Shown: positions 26,224 to 33,924 of the stretch, in pieces
Position numbering within the stretch: position 1 is the first letter of the stretch
How the letters are laid out: each line of letters begins with the position of its first letter
From: Arenicellales bacterium
GTDB taxonomy: Bacteria > Pseudomonadota > Gammaproteobacteria > Arenicellales > JAHEKD01
Length of the DNA stretch: 64,000 nucleotides
Direction of reading: 5' to 3'
NCBI GenBank assembly: GCA_028284225.1
Contig: JANQSD010000002.1
Coordinates: forward strand, 105,957 to 169,956
Made by a program: the position numbers and the translations under genes
The notes under the pieces: generated by a model
What the model was told of the DNA's origin: nothing
The model's input: the letters and a program-made list of their open reading frames with translations, nothing else
The model's database searches: none

Positions 26224-28179
26224 ATGCCGATTAGATTAAAGTTATTTATTAAGCGGGTAATTCTCCCCCTGATCGGCAGCTTCATCTTTCTCTCCCTGGC
26301 GTATTGGCTTTATAAAATCGCACCAACAAAAGAAGTCAGCCTGGTGCTGGTGATCCTGGTATTAACGATTTATTTGTTCTTGTTCGAAGTGCTACCGGTG
26401 GATGTCACCGCAATCACCATCATGGTTTTATTAGGATTGATCTCCTGGCAGTTTGAATTTTTTGATCTGAGCCAGGAACTTCTGGATATTAACCACTTGT
26501 TCGATGGTTTCGCCAGTAACGCAGTGATGTCGATTGTCGCCGTTATGATCATAGGTGCCAGTCTGGATAAAACCGGAATGATGGGTAATGTGGCTAACTT
26601 TATTACCAAAGTCGGCGGGTCAACTGAAAAGCGCATTACACCACTAATCTCGTTTACAGTGGGTATTATTTCAAGCTTTATGCAAAACGTCGGTGCGGCG
26701 GCGCTGTTTCTGCCCGTTACCAGCCGTATTGCCAACCGAACTGAAATTCCTTTATCTCGATTGCTGATGCCAATGGGCTTTTGTGCGATCTGCGGTGGGA
26801 CAGTGACACTGGTAGGCTCCAGCCCGCTGATTTTATTGAATGACTTGATTGCCACCAGTAACAAATCACTACCACCGGAACAGCAGATTGAACAGTTCTC
26901 CTTGTTTTCTGTTACACCGATTGGCCTGGCCGTCGTGGCAGTAGCTATCTTGTATTTTCTACTACTCGGGAATTTTGTTTTACCTACCACTACGGCTAAA
27001 CGGGTTTCCAGTCGCGGCACACTGGACTATATTCGTAAAATTTACGGCGTGAATTTCAGTCTTAACGAAATTGCTGTACCCCCTGAATCGCCTTTAGTCG
27101 GGCTCTCTATCGAACAAGCCGAAAAAGAGTTTGCGATTAGAATTATAGCGCTCTACGACGGTACCCGAATGCACATCGCACCAGGTGCCCTTTCTCGACG
27201 AACTGAAATCCAACCCAGTAATATGCTGGCTGTAATGGCATCAGATTATGCCTTGAACCGATTTGTCGAAGCTAACGAGCTGGATTTAAAGCCGGCTATG
27301 CAAACCTTTGCTGAAGCCTTGATGCCGACCCGCGCGGGCATGTCAGAAATTGTTATTCCTCCAGGTTCTGAGTTGATCGGCAAAACACCGCGGGAACTCA
27401 CTTTACGTTCCACCTATGGTTTGACAGTGCTGGTGGTTTATCGTGACGGTGAAAATCTGACTGATATCTCAGATGAACCGTTTCACTCCGGTGATACTAT
27501 TATTGCTCATCAACCGTGGACTGAACTGCAAGCATTGGAAGGTAATCGGGATTTTGTTATTCTGACGCACGATTATCCACGTACTGAAGATACCCGACCT
27601 AAAAAACTAATTCACGCCCTGGTATTTTTTGCACTGGCACTGTTTCTGGTTATATTTACCGACCTGAGGCTCTCAGTCGCGTTGTTAACCGGTGCTGTCG
27701 GCATGGTTTTATCTGGAGTAATTAGCATCGATGAAGCTTACGATGCTGTAAGTTGGAAAACGGTATTTTTACTCGCCAGTTTAATTCCGCTAGGTATAGC
27801 AGTAGAAAATTCCGGCACTGCAAACTGGATTGCGGAGCAAACCTTAGCAATGCTGGGCGATGTGCCGGAGTTTGTTTTATTAACTGTGATCGCGATTCTC
27901 TCAACCTTCTTCACGTTGGTCATGTCCAATGTTGGCGCCACAGTTTTGCTGGTACCCCTGGCCATTAGTATAGCCATCAAAGTCGGCGCTAATCCTGCCG
28001 TTTTTGCTATCACGGTTGCGTTAGCAACTTCTAATTCATTTATTATTCCCACTCATCAGGTCAACGCATTACTGATGGGCCCCGGTGGCTACAAAGTAGT
28101 GGATTATCTTAAGGCAGGCGGAATCATGACCGTGCTGTTCCTGGTGGTAATGCTATTTATGGTTAATTTGATTTTTTAG
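26224..28179 (+). CDS. SLC13/DASS-type transporter with RCK_C domains
   Basis: This is a 651-residue inner-membrane carrier with membrane segments at about residues 12–65, 90–260 and 460–650, split by a cytoplasmic block holding two TrkA-C (RCK_C)-like domains (EIAVPPESPLVGLSIEQAE; EIVIPPGSELIGKTPRE). Such SLC13 permeases carry sulfate, dicarboxylates or sulfonates with sodium. Motifs include GAAALFLPVTSRIANR and ATSNSFIIPTHQVNALLMGPGGY. The next gene starts 14 bp later, so substrate import and the TPP enzyme may be linked. Confidence 0.85.
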   Translation: MPIRLKLFIKRVILPLIGSFIFLSLAYWLYKIAPTKEVSLVLVILVLTIYLFLFEVLPVDVTAITIMVLLGLISWQFEFFDLSQELLDINHLFDGFASNAVMSIVAVMIIGASLDKTGMMGNVANFITKVGGSTEKRITPLISFTVGIISSFMQNVGAAALFLPVTSRIANRTEIPLSRLLMPMGFCAICGGTVTLVGSSPLILLNDLIATSNKSLPPEQQIEQFSLFSVTPIGLAVVAVAILYFLLLGNFVLPTTTAKRVSSRGTLDYIRKIYGVNFSLNEIAVPPESPLVGLSIEQAEKEFAIRIIALYDGTRMHIAPGALSRRTEIQPSNMLAVMASDYALNRFVEANELDLKPAMQTFAEALMPTRAGMSEIVIPPGSELIGKTPRELTLRSTYGLTVLVVYRDGENLTDISDEPFHSGDTIIAHQPWTELQALEGNRDFVILTHDYPRTEDTRPKKLIHALVFFALALFLVIFTDLRLSVALLTGAVGMVLSGVISIDEAYDAVSWKTVFLLASLIPLGIAVENSGTANWIAEQTLAMLGDVPEFVLLTVIAILSTFFTLVMSNVGATVLLVPLAISIAIKVGANPAVFAITVALATSNSFIIPTHQVNALLMGPGGYKVVDYLKAGGIMTVLFLVVMLFMVNLIF

Positions 28180-28193
28180 TCGAGATACACGCT

Positions 28194-29831
28194 ATGAATT
28201 TAAACGGCGGCAGTGTACTGATTAACTGTTTGAAAGCACTCGGTGCCAGGCACTTATTTGCCGTACCCGGTGAAAGCTATTTAGCAGCGCTGGACGCTCT
28301 ATATGATCACGACGATATTGAATTAATCACCTGTCGCCAGGAAGGTGGTGCCGCTATGATGGCCGATGCTTATGGGAAACTCACCGGCCGACCCGGAATT
28401 TGCTTTGTGACTCGCGGGCCTGGCGCAACGAACGCCAGTGCAGGTGTGCATATAGCGGCCCAGGATTCTACACCCATGATTTTGTTCATAGGCCAGGTTG
28501 CAACAGATATGATGGAGCGTGAGGCCTTCCAGGAAATCGACTATCGCCGTTTTTTCTCACCCATGGTGAAATGGGCGGCTCAAATTGATAACCCCGGTAG
28601 AATTTGCGAGTTCGTCTCACGGGCTTATCATACTGCGGTCAATGGCCGCCCCGGACCAGTGGTCTTGGCTTTACCGGAAAATGTTTTATCTGCATCAACG
28701 TCACAACAGCCGTTGCCCGAATTTAGACCTAATCATACCGGAGTGCCGACTAGTGCGATAACCGAACTGACTGAACTACTACAAAAAGCTGAACGCCCTT
28801 TGATTCTGACAGGTAGAGCAGGATGGAGCACCGAGGCAACCAAATCGCTGCAGATTTTTGCTGAAAATAATCGTATACCGGTAGCGGCCACCTTCCGCTG
28901 CCAGGACACGTTTGATAATCGTCACCCTAATTACATAGGTGACGTCGGTATTGGCATTAACCCTGAACTCGCGCAAATTATCAAGCAAGCCGATACGCTT
29001 GTGTTGATCGGTGCACGTCTGGGTGAAATGACAACTGCAGGTTATTCACTGATTGATGTGCCCTTGCCTAAGCAAAGTTTGATTCATGTATATCCTGGAG
29101 CTGAAGAAATTAATCGCACATATGCAGTGGACTTGGCTATCAATTGCTCAGCCACGGCGTTTTGCCGGGCGATTGAGACACTCCAATTAACCCGCCAGGA
29201 TAAACCAAATGCAGTACAACAATATCGATCAAATTATTTAAACTGGAATGAAGCGGTCAAGGCTGATTGCGATGTGCAATTATCAGAAATCGTCAAATGG
29301 CTGAGTGATAACTTACCTGACGACGCCATCCTTACTAATGGCGCCGGTAATTATTCAGCCTGGCTGCACCGGTTTTTTCAATATAAACACTATCATACCC
29401 AACTGGCACCTACATCCGGCTCAATGGGCTATGGGCTACCGGCAGCGTTGGCAGCAAAAACACATGATCGTAATAAAACTGTCGTTTGTTTCGCCGGCGA
29501 TGGTTGTTTGCAAATGACTATTCAGGAACTGGCTACTGCTGTTCAGTTTAACCTGAATATCATTGTTATTGTTATTAACAATAACAGCTGGGGAACCATC
29601 CGTATGCATCAGGAAAAAACCTATCCGGGCCGGGTTAAAGGCACAGACCTTGTTAATCCGGATTTTACTTGTTTGGCTAAAGCTTACGGTTTACATAGTG
29701 AATCTGTCAGTAAAACTCAAGAGTTTGCGCCTGCGTTCACAAGAGCAGTAGAATCCGGCAGGCCTGCGTTGATTGAAATTCAGCATCCTCTTGAAGTGAT
29801 TAATCCTACAACCAGGCTTGGGGAGCTTTGA
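28194..29831 (+). CDS. thiamine-diphosphate-dependent enzyme, acetolactate-synthase-like
   Basis: The 545-residue protein has the three TPP-enzyme domains: N-terminal pyrimidine-binding (residues 1–170, catalytic-type Glu in CRQEGGAA), central (about 190–320) and C-terminal pyrophosphate-binding (about 380–530, GDGCLQMTIQELAT followed by NNNSWGT). It resembles catabolic acetolactate synthase or related decarboxylase/ligases; substrate is not decided by sequence. It is probably co-transcribed with the SLC13 transporter 14 bp upstream. No small regulatory ilvN-type subunit follows. Confidence 0.85.
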   Translation: MNLNGGSVLINCLKALGARHLFAVPGESYLAALDALYDHDDIELITCRQEGGAAMMADAYGKLTGRPGICFVTRGPGATNASAGVHIAAQDSTPMILFIGQVATDMMEREAFQEIDYRRFFSPMVKWAAQIDNPGRICEFVSRAYHTAVNGRPGPVVLALPENVLSASTSQQPLPEFRPNHTGVPTSAITELTELLQKAERPLILTGRAGWSTEATKSLQIFAENNRIPVAATFRCQDTFDNRHPNYIGDVGIGINPELAQIIKQADTLVLIGARLGEMTTAGYSLIDVPLPKQSLIHVYPGAEEINRTYAVDLAINCSATAFCRAIETLQLTRQDKPNAVQQYRSNYLNWNEAVKADCDVQLSEIVKWLSDNLPDDAILTNGAGNYSAWLHRFFQYKHYHTQLAPTSGSMGYGLPAALAAKTHDRNKTVVCFAGDGCLQMTIQELATAVQFNLNIIVIVINNNSWGTIRMHQEKTYPGRVKGTDLVNPDFTCLAKAYGLHSESVSKTQEFAPAFTRAVESGRPALIEIQHPLEVINPTTRLGEL

Positions 29832-29865
29832 GGTTAAAACGGGAGTTTTGAATATCTCTTTGCTT

Positions 29866-29942
29866 AATGCACGTTCTGTTTCCCAGTGAATTTTTACACC
29901 GCTAATCCGAACTGCTTAACTCTGAATCAATGCCGATCCCTC
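29866..29942 (+). repeat. diverged direct repeat, copy 1
   Basis: Copy 1 in a 351-bp stretch without genes. It shares in order TGCnCGTTnTGTTTCCC, a spacer, TCCGAACTGCTT, ACTC, TGCCGATCCCT with the segment at 30043–30120. No open frame or obvious terminal repeats; the origin is unclear. Confidence 0.6.
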
Positions 29943-30042
29943 TAACTCCCCCACGGGCAATTATTCGAAGTGAGGCAAGTCGGATTTACTCTGCATTATT
30001 CACCGGGAAGCTGAATAATACTGTTAAACAAGGTCATTATCC

Positions 30043-30120
30043 TATGCCCGTTTTGTTTCCCGGTAAAACAAATCAAAATTAGTCCGAACTGCTTTACTCC
30101 TAAATCATTGCCGATCCCTA
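30043..30120 (+). repeat. diverged direct repeat, copy 2
   Basis: Copy 2, about 75–80% like copy 1 by eye, in the same orientation 177 bp downstream. The rest of the gap (29943–30042, 30121–30182) shows nothing else I can name. Confidence 0.6.
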
Positions 30121-30182
30121 TCAGGGGAGGTTAGGAGGAGTAATATAAGTATGCTTAGATTCCTCAAACAAGTCACATAACC

Positions 30183-30641
30183 TTAAGCCAATCGCTTTTC
30201 CATAAAAACACTCAAGGGGTCTTCTTTATAATTTCCGTAGGGGCCACGAACCTCATAACCAAGTTTTTCATATAAACCTATAGCTTCAATCTGCTTATCA
30301 CCTGTTTCTAGTCTTGCGATGAAAACATTATTGTTGACCAAGTGATCTTCCAGATAAGCCATCAAACTTTGGGCAATTTTTTGCCCTCGATACTGTTCAT
30401 CGACGTAAACACGTTTTATCTCGCCATAGTCACCATCATCGTCAAGAATTTTGACAGCACCTATACCGGCTAATAAATCATCGACAAAAGCCCCAACAAA
30501 ACAGACATTCTTTTTTGTTAGTTTCGACAAATCATCAAGATGATTACTTTCAGGTGGATAAAGTGCCAACATTAGTGCATCAGCTTGTTGAATCATCGCC
30601 TTTACATCAGAGCGATCAGGGCTAATAAGCTGGATTTTCAT
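30183..30641 (-). CDS. GNAT-family N-acetyltransferase
   Basis: This 152-residue acetyl-CoA-dependent acetyltransferase shows motif A in EIKRVYVDEQYRGQKIAQSLMAYLE, the Q/RxxGxG-type acetyl-CoA loop being YRGQKIAQ, and the GLYEKLGYEVRGPYGNY tail typical of PhnO/YjgM-like GNATs. The ATG at 30639–30641 overlaps the preceding stop as ATGA and is preferred to an upstream start. Substrate unknown; translationally coupled to the DUF1801 gene. Confidence 0.85.
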   Translation of the reverse strand: MKIQLISPDRSDVKAMIQQADALMLALYPPESNHLDDLSKLTKKNVCFVGAFVDDLLAGIGAVKILDDDGDYGEIKRVYVDEQYRGQKIAQSLMAYLEDHLVNNNVFIARLETGDKQIEAIGLYEKLGYEVRGPYGNYKEDPLSVFMEKRLA

Positions 30642-31057
30642 TTGTTCAAATGGTACGTCAACGCCAAAGCAATGCAATGACTGAGTTGTTTTTCAGGCAA
30701 GCTTTTATCTTGATCAAAGATGATAGCTCTGTTGCCCGAAAATTCGAATTTATCCGCATACATCTGCTTAAAAGTTTCAATTAAATTGGTTTGGCAATGA
30801 ACATAAAGTGCATATCGATCGGGACTCACTGCATCAATACGAATGGTTGTTCCCGTTTTGGGGTGTTGAGTCAAATAGCTGGGTTGCCCCCATTTTAATG
30901 TTTCCTCTATATCACCGACTGCCTGCAATCCGGCAGCTGTTTTAAAAATTAATTCACGTAAAGCTAATAATCTGGTTTTTAGCGGCTGCGGATAAGCCTT
31001 AAAAACGAGATCTACTGAAGAATCAGTAAATTCTGTTTGCTCTGGGTTTGTCGACAT
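30638..31057 (-). CDS. DUF1801-domain protein
   Basis: The 139-residue cytoplasmic protein belongs to the DUF1801/YdhG-like family of unknown function. Family features are VFKAYPQPLKTRLLALRELIF, the EETLKWGQPSY motif and DRYALYVHCQTNLIETFKQMY. It sits between a sulfotransferase gene six bases upstream and the coupled GNAT gene. Confidence 0.85.
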   Translation of the reverse strand: MSTNPEQTEFTDSSVDLVFKAYPQPLKTRLLALRELIFKTAAGLQAVGDIEETLKWGQPSYLTQHPKTGTTIRIDAVSPDRYALYVHCQTNLIETFKQMYADKFEFSGNRAIIFDQDKSLPEKQLSHCIALALTYHLNK

Positions 31058-31063
31058 TTACGT

Positions 31064-31951
31064 TTACCAGGGTAACTTGCGCCCTAAAAATTGTTCCAAC
31101 TGTTGATTGTAAGGCGAGAAATAATTATTAAGCCTATCGATAGTTGCTTGCTCAAGTTTATCCGACGCTTCAACAGCCGACTCCACTTTTCGATAAAGCT
31201 TATCTCGTGAGCGCCGTGGGAATAGCATTAATAATTTTGAGTTTAATACTCTGGCGGACATACGGTTAATTGCAAGTTTAGTTTTTTGTTGCTGATCCAA
31301 CTGGCTCTGGTCACGAATATTAACTAGCGAAGCCTGATTTGTGATCCGCATTGCGGACTGCCAACCGTCCTGCAGATCTAATTGCAAAAAATCAAACAAC
31401 GCCTTAAGAACCGGTTCTGGATTCTGATTCAGTTCCTCCAGGAAAATAACATGCAATTGCTCTGCTGCAAATTTACTAAGATAGTGATTGATATGTTGTA
31501 TATAGCGGCTGCGCTGAAGATAACTAAAATAAATATCGTGCTCGTGTATAGGATGAGCCAGGCGCTCGGGTTCCAGATTCAAGGCATTATCAAATGGTTC
31601 TATTTCTCTCATCGTGGCCACACTAAAGCGGTAATGTGACCACGCACGTTGAATCGGATCGCGTAATATGACGATCAATTTCGCTGTAGACATTGTCGAA
31701 TGAATCCATTGCATACATCCCGGTGTCGAAAAATAATCAGGGGTGGCTTCAGCAACAAGTTGTATATCAGTAGCAGCAGAAAATTGCTCAGCATAGTCGT
31801 TTAATGATTTTATCGTTGGGCTACGCTGGTCAAAAAAATGCAATTCCTTGGATTCGGGTATAAAAATAGAGGATTGGGTATTGAGAATATTAGCTAAGGT
31901 GGTTGAACCACAGCGCATACCGCCGAGGATTAGAAAATCCGGCAAGCGCAT
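31064..31951 (-). CDS. sulfotransferase
   Basis: The 295-residue protein matches PAPS-dependent sulfotransferases: the 5'-phosphosulfate loop is LGGMRCGSTTLAN (residues 9–21) and the 3'-phosphate site RDPIQRAWSHYRF. It would transfer sulfate to a carbohydrate or similar acceptor. ATG 31949–31951 is chosen; a TTG at 31969 lies inside the terminal repeat of the adjacent MITE. That element directly abuts the start codon, leaving no original promoter next to the gene. Confidence 0.88.
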   Translation of the reverse strand: MRLPDFLILGGMRCGSTTLANILNTQSSIFIPESKELHFFDQRSPTIKSLNDYAEQFSAATDIQLVAEATPDYFSTPGCMQWIHSTMSTAKLIVILRDPIQRAWSHYRFSVATMREIEPFDNALNLEPERLAHPIHEHDIYFSYLQRSRYIQHINHYLSKFAAEQLHVIFLEELNQNPEPVLKALFDFLQLDLQDGWQSAMRITNQASLVNIRDQSQLDQQQKTKLAINRMSARVLNSKLLMLFPRRSRDKLYRKVESAVEASDKLEQATIDRLNNYFSPYNQQLEQFLGRKLPW

Positions 31952-31953
31952 AC

Positions 31954-32243
31954 TAGGGGGCGATCTCAATTAACCAGTCATTACTGCCAAGGCCCATTTT
32001 GCTCTGAGCAAGGCAGAATGAGCGCGGTGTAGTTAGTCTACATAAGTGAATGATAACGCAGCTCAGGGGAAAATGGGCCTTGGCCCTGCGGGTTAGGCTT
32101 GAAAAAACGCCATACGGCGTTATACCGTGAAGCGGCACCGAGGTTCGTCGCTCATTTGGAATAACCAAACCACTCTCCTCATGCCTTGTCTGACGGTTTT
32201 TCAAGTATAACAGTAACGGCTGGTTAATTGAGATCGTCCCCTA
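31954..32243. mobile_element. 290-bp MITE (family B), TA-flanked, near-perfect inverted ends
   Basis: Ends at 31954–31977 and 32220–32243 are 24-bp inverted repeats with one mismatch; the shared core is GATCTCAATTAACCAG. Each end starts with TA followed by GGGG, suggesting a TA target duplication as in IS630/mariner-type elements. Two internal inverted repeats (AAGGCCCATTTT with AAAATGGGCCTT; CTTGAAAAAACG with CGGTTTTTCAAG) would fold into long hairpins. No transposase is encoded; an 83-codon frame inside is spurious. It separates the sulfotransferase start from the MCE-lipoprotein stop. Confidence 0.85.
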
Positions 32244-32259
32244 ACTTAAACGTTATAGC

Positions 32260-33003
32260 TTATAGAGGCTCGCCTTTTTCTTCTAAGCCTGGAACAGCGT
32301 TGGGATCCAGCGCCGAATTAAATGCATCCAGCATATTCTTAAGTGCTCTGGCAATATCATCTGCACCTTGTTGCTGGAATTTTTGTAATTCTTCATTCAA
32401 TTGTTGGGATAATTCATCGGCTTGCTTTAGTGATTCTGAAGATTGCTCCTGCATATTCTTAATAAACTCTTCCAATTCACCACCAAGCTGATTTAATGCT
32501 CCAGCTGAATCTTCGCCCAGATTCGACAGGGTATCATTAAGTTGTTTAGCGACATCATCCCAATTGTTTTCATTTAAGAACTGATTAAAGGCACTGGCTG
32601 CTGCTGTAGCCATACCTTGCAGTGAACCCAAAGCGTTGCCTGCTGTCCAGGTTGCCAATTCAACCGGATCGTTCAAACCTGCAAGCTTTGCACCTGATTG
32701 AATAGGCTCGCCGATATTATTTGAATAAAGCTCAACATAGCGTTCGGGCTGATCGACCACCATGGCCGCCCCAGTGGTATTTAATCCTGCAATCTTTTCC
32801 GGATCCAGTTCTAACTCAATCATTGTGCCTTGATCACGATCCTCCACATCCGCCACTTCACCAATGATTTGTCCATTGAACTTAACCGGATCACCGGATT
32901 TGACTTGTTGTGCTTGAGTAAAATCGACGGATACTTCGACATCTCGCGAACAAGCACTTAAAAAAATGCAAGAAACCACAATAAAAATAAAAGACTTTTT
33001 CAT
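32260..33003 (-). CDS. MCE/MlaD-domain lipoprotein
   Basis: The 247-residue lipoprotein has lipobox LSAC at residues 16–19 and one MCE domain at about 22–110 (EVSVDFTQAQQVKSGDPVKFNGQIIGEVADVE). A long helical, Gln/Glu-rich C-terminus (about 130–235) probably forms a coiled coil. MCE proteins build channels for lipid transfer between membranes. A PqiA-like membrane protein, the partner type of PqiB MCE proteins, is encoded 3 kb upstream at 35737–36243. The full set of Mla or Pqi subunits is not here. Confidence 0.82.
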   Translation of the reverse strand: MKKSFIFIVVSCIFLSACSRDVEVSVDFTQAQQVKSGDPVKFNGQIIGEVADVEDRDQGTMIELELDPEKIAGLNTTGAAMVVDQPERYVELYSNNIGEPIQSGAKLAGLNDPVELATWTAGNALGSLQGMATAAASAFNQFLNENNWDDVAKQLNDTLSNLGEDSAGALNQLGGELEEFIKNMQEQSSESLKQADELSQQLNEELQKFQQQGADDIARALKNMLDAFNSALDPNAVPGLEEKGEPL

Positions 33004-33140
33004 GTCCTTACCCTTCTTCTAACTGGTGTTAATCTATCATCCGGCAATGAATAATACTTGAATCAAGGTCAGATTACCTATTTTCTGCCTCGTAAGGCAC
33101 GAGTCATATTTGGAAAATCCTGTGACTAACGCGGGACAGG

Positions 33141-33764
33141 CTAACCCTTCGACACTTTTATACGCATCGCATTAATACCCTTGCCGGCTAAATCCTTACT
33201 TGCTTTATCGAGCTTATCAAGTTTGCGAAACGGCCCCATTCTGACGCGATAATATTTTTTACCGTCCACTGTGACTTTTTGAATATAGGATTCATAGCCT
33301 GATAATGCCAGTTTTGCCTTTAATTGATTCGCTTCATCCTGCTTGGCAAACGAACCTGCTTGTAGTAAATAATGGTCCTGATTTTTAGTTTGAGATTGCT
33401 GATTAGTGCTACTCGTTGTAGGTTTTTGAGCAGGCTTGGGTTTCGGAGGAACATACTCATCCGGGATGACCTGTTCGATCTCCGGCAGAATCGTATAAAA
33501 ATCATAGCTAGGCGTTTTTTGCTGCTGATTCTGCGCTTCTGTCTGATTTGTTGGTGGTGGGTTTGGATTATCCTGCCGCGATTTAGCCAACATTTGATTG
33601 ATGCCGCTGCCAAAACCGTGTTCAGGATCTTTTTTCCAGCCCAAAAATAAAGTGGTCAGGACGCAGCCGATGATCATGCCGGTAAATAACATACCCAACC
33701 CCGACGTCGAGCGCTGTCTAGGCTGCTTGGTCTTTTTAGGTTGTCGTCTTCTAGCTTGAGCCAT
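33141..33764 (-). CDS. SPOR-domain cell division protein (FtsN-like)
   Basis: This is a 207-residue bitopic inner-membrane protein: basic cytoplasmic head (ARRRQPKKTKQPRQR), one transmembrane segment at about 23–43, a Gln/Pro-rich linker, then a SPOR domain at about 130–207 (YLLQAGSFAKQDEANQLKAKL, YYRVRMGPF) that binds denuded septal peptidoglycan. Its place downstream of argS is that of ftsN-like genes in many gammaproteobacteria. The hslVU genes often found next are replaced here by an MCE lipoprotein. Confidence 0.88.
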   Translation of the reverse strand: MAQARRRQPKKTKQPRQRSTSGLGMLFTGMIIGCVLTTLFLGWKKDPEHGFGSGINQMLAKSRQDNPNPPPTNQTEAQNQQQKTPSYDFYTILPEIEQVIPDEYVPPKPKPAQKPTTSSTNQQSQTKNQDHYLLQAGSFAKQDEANQLKAKLALSGYESYIQKVTVDGKKYYRVRMGPFRKLDKLDKASKDLAGKGINAMRIKVSKG

Positions 33765-33780
33765 AGTTGGGGGTTCTTTA

Positions 33781-33847
33781 TTTACCAGTCATTGCTGCTA
33801 AGGTCCATTCTTTGCCGAGCATGGCAGAATAAGTGCGGCGTAGTGCT
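33781..33847. mobile_element. fragment of the family B MITE
   Basis: ACCAGTCATTGCTGCTAAGG and the following bases through GCAGAATAAGTGCGGCGTAGT align with the left 65–70 bp of the element at 31954–32243. The outer inverted repeat and right half are missing. It lies between argS and the SPOR gene. Confidence 0.7.
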
Positions 33848-33924
33848 GTTTATAACAAATAAATAGCTGTCCGGGTATTTTTTCGGGCTCAATTCGACTA
33901 CAAAAGATCATAAGTCCGGGATCT

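Noticed and set aside
29866..30120. CRISPR or tandem repeat array
   Set aside because: There are only two diverged copies, longer than CRISPR repeats, with no regular spacers and no cas genes.
31952..31969. TTG start extending the sulfotransferase by six residues
   Set aside because: The TTG is in the MITE terminal repeat; the ATG at 31951 begins the conserved RLPDFLILGG segment.
31953..32204. 83-codon minus-strand frame
   Set aside because: It lies wholly inside the MITE, including its terminal repeat, and has no ribosome site; such frames are by-products of the element's sequence.
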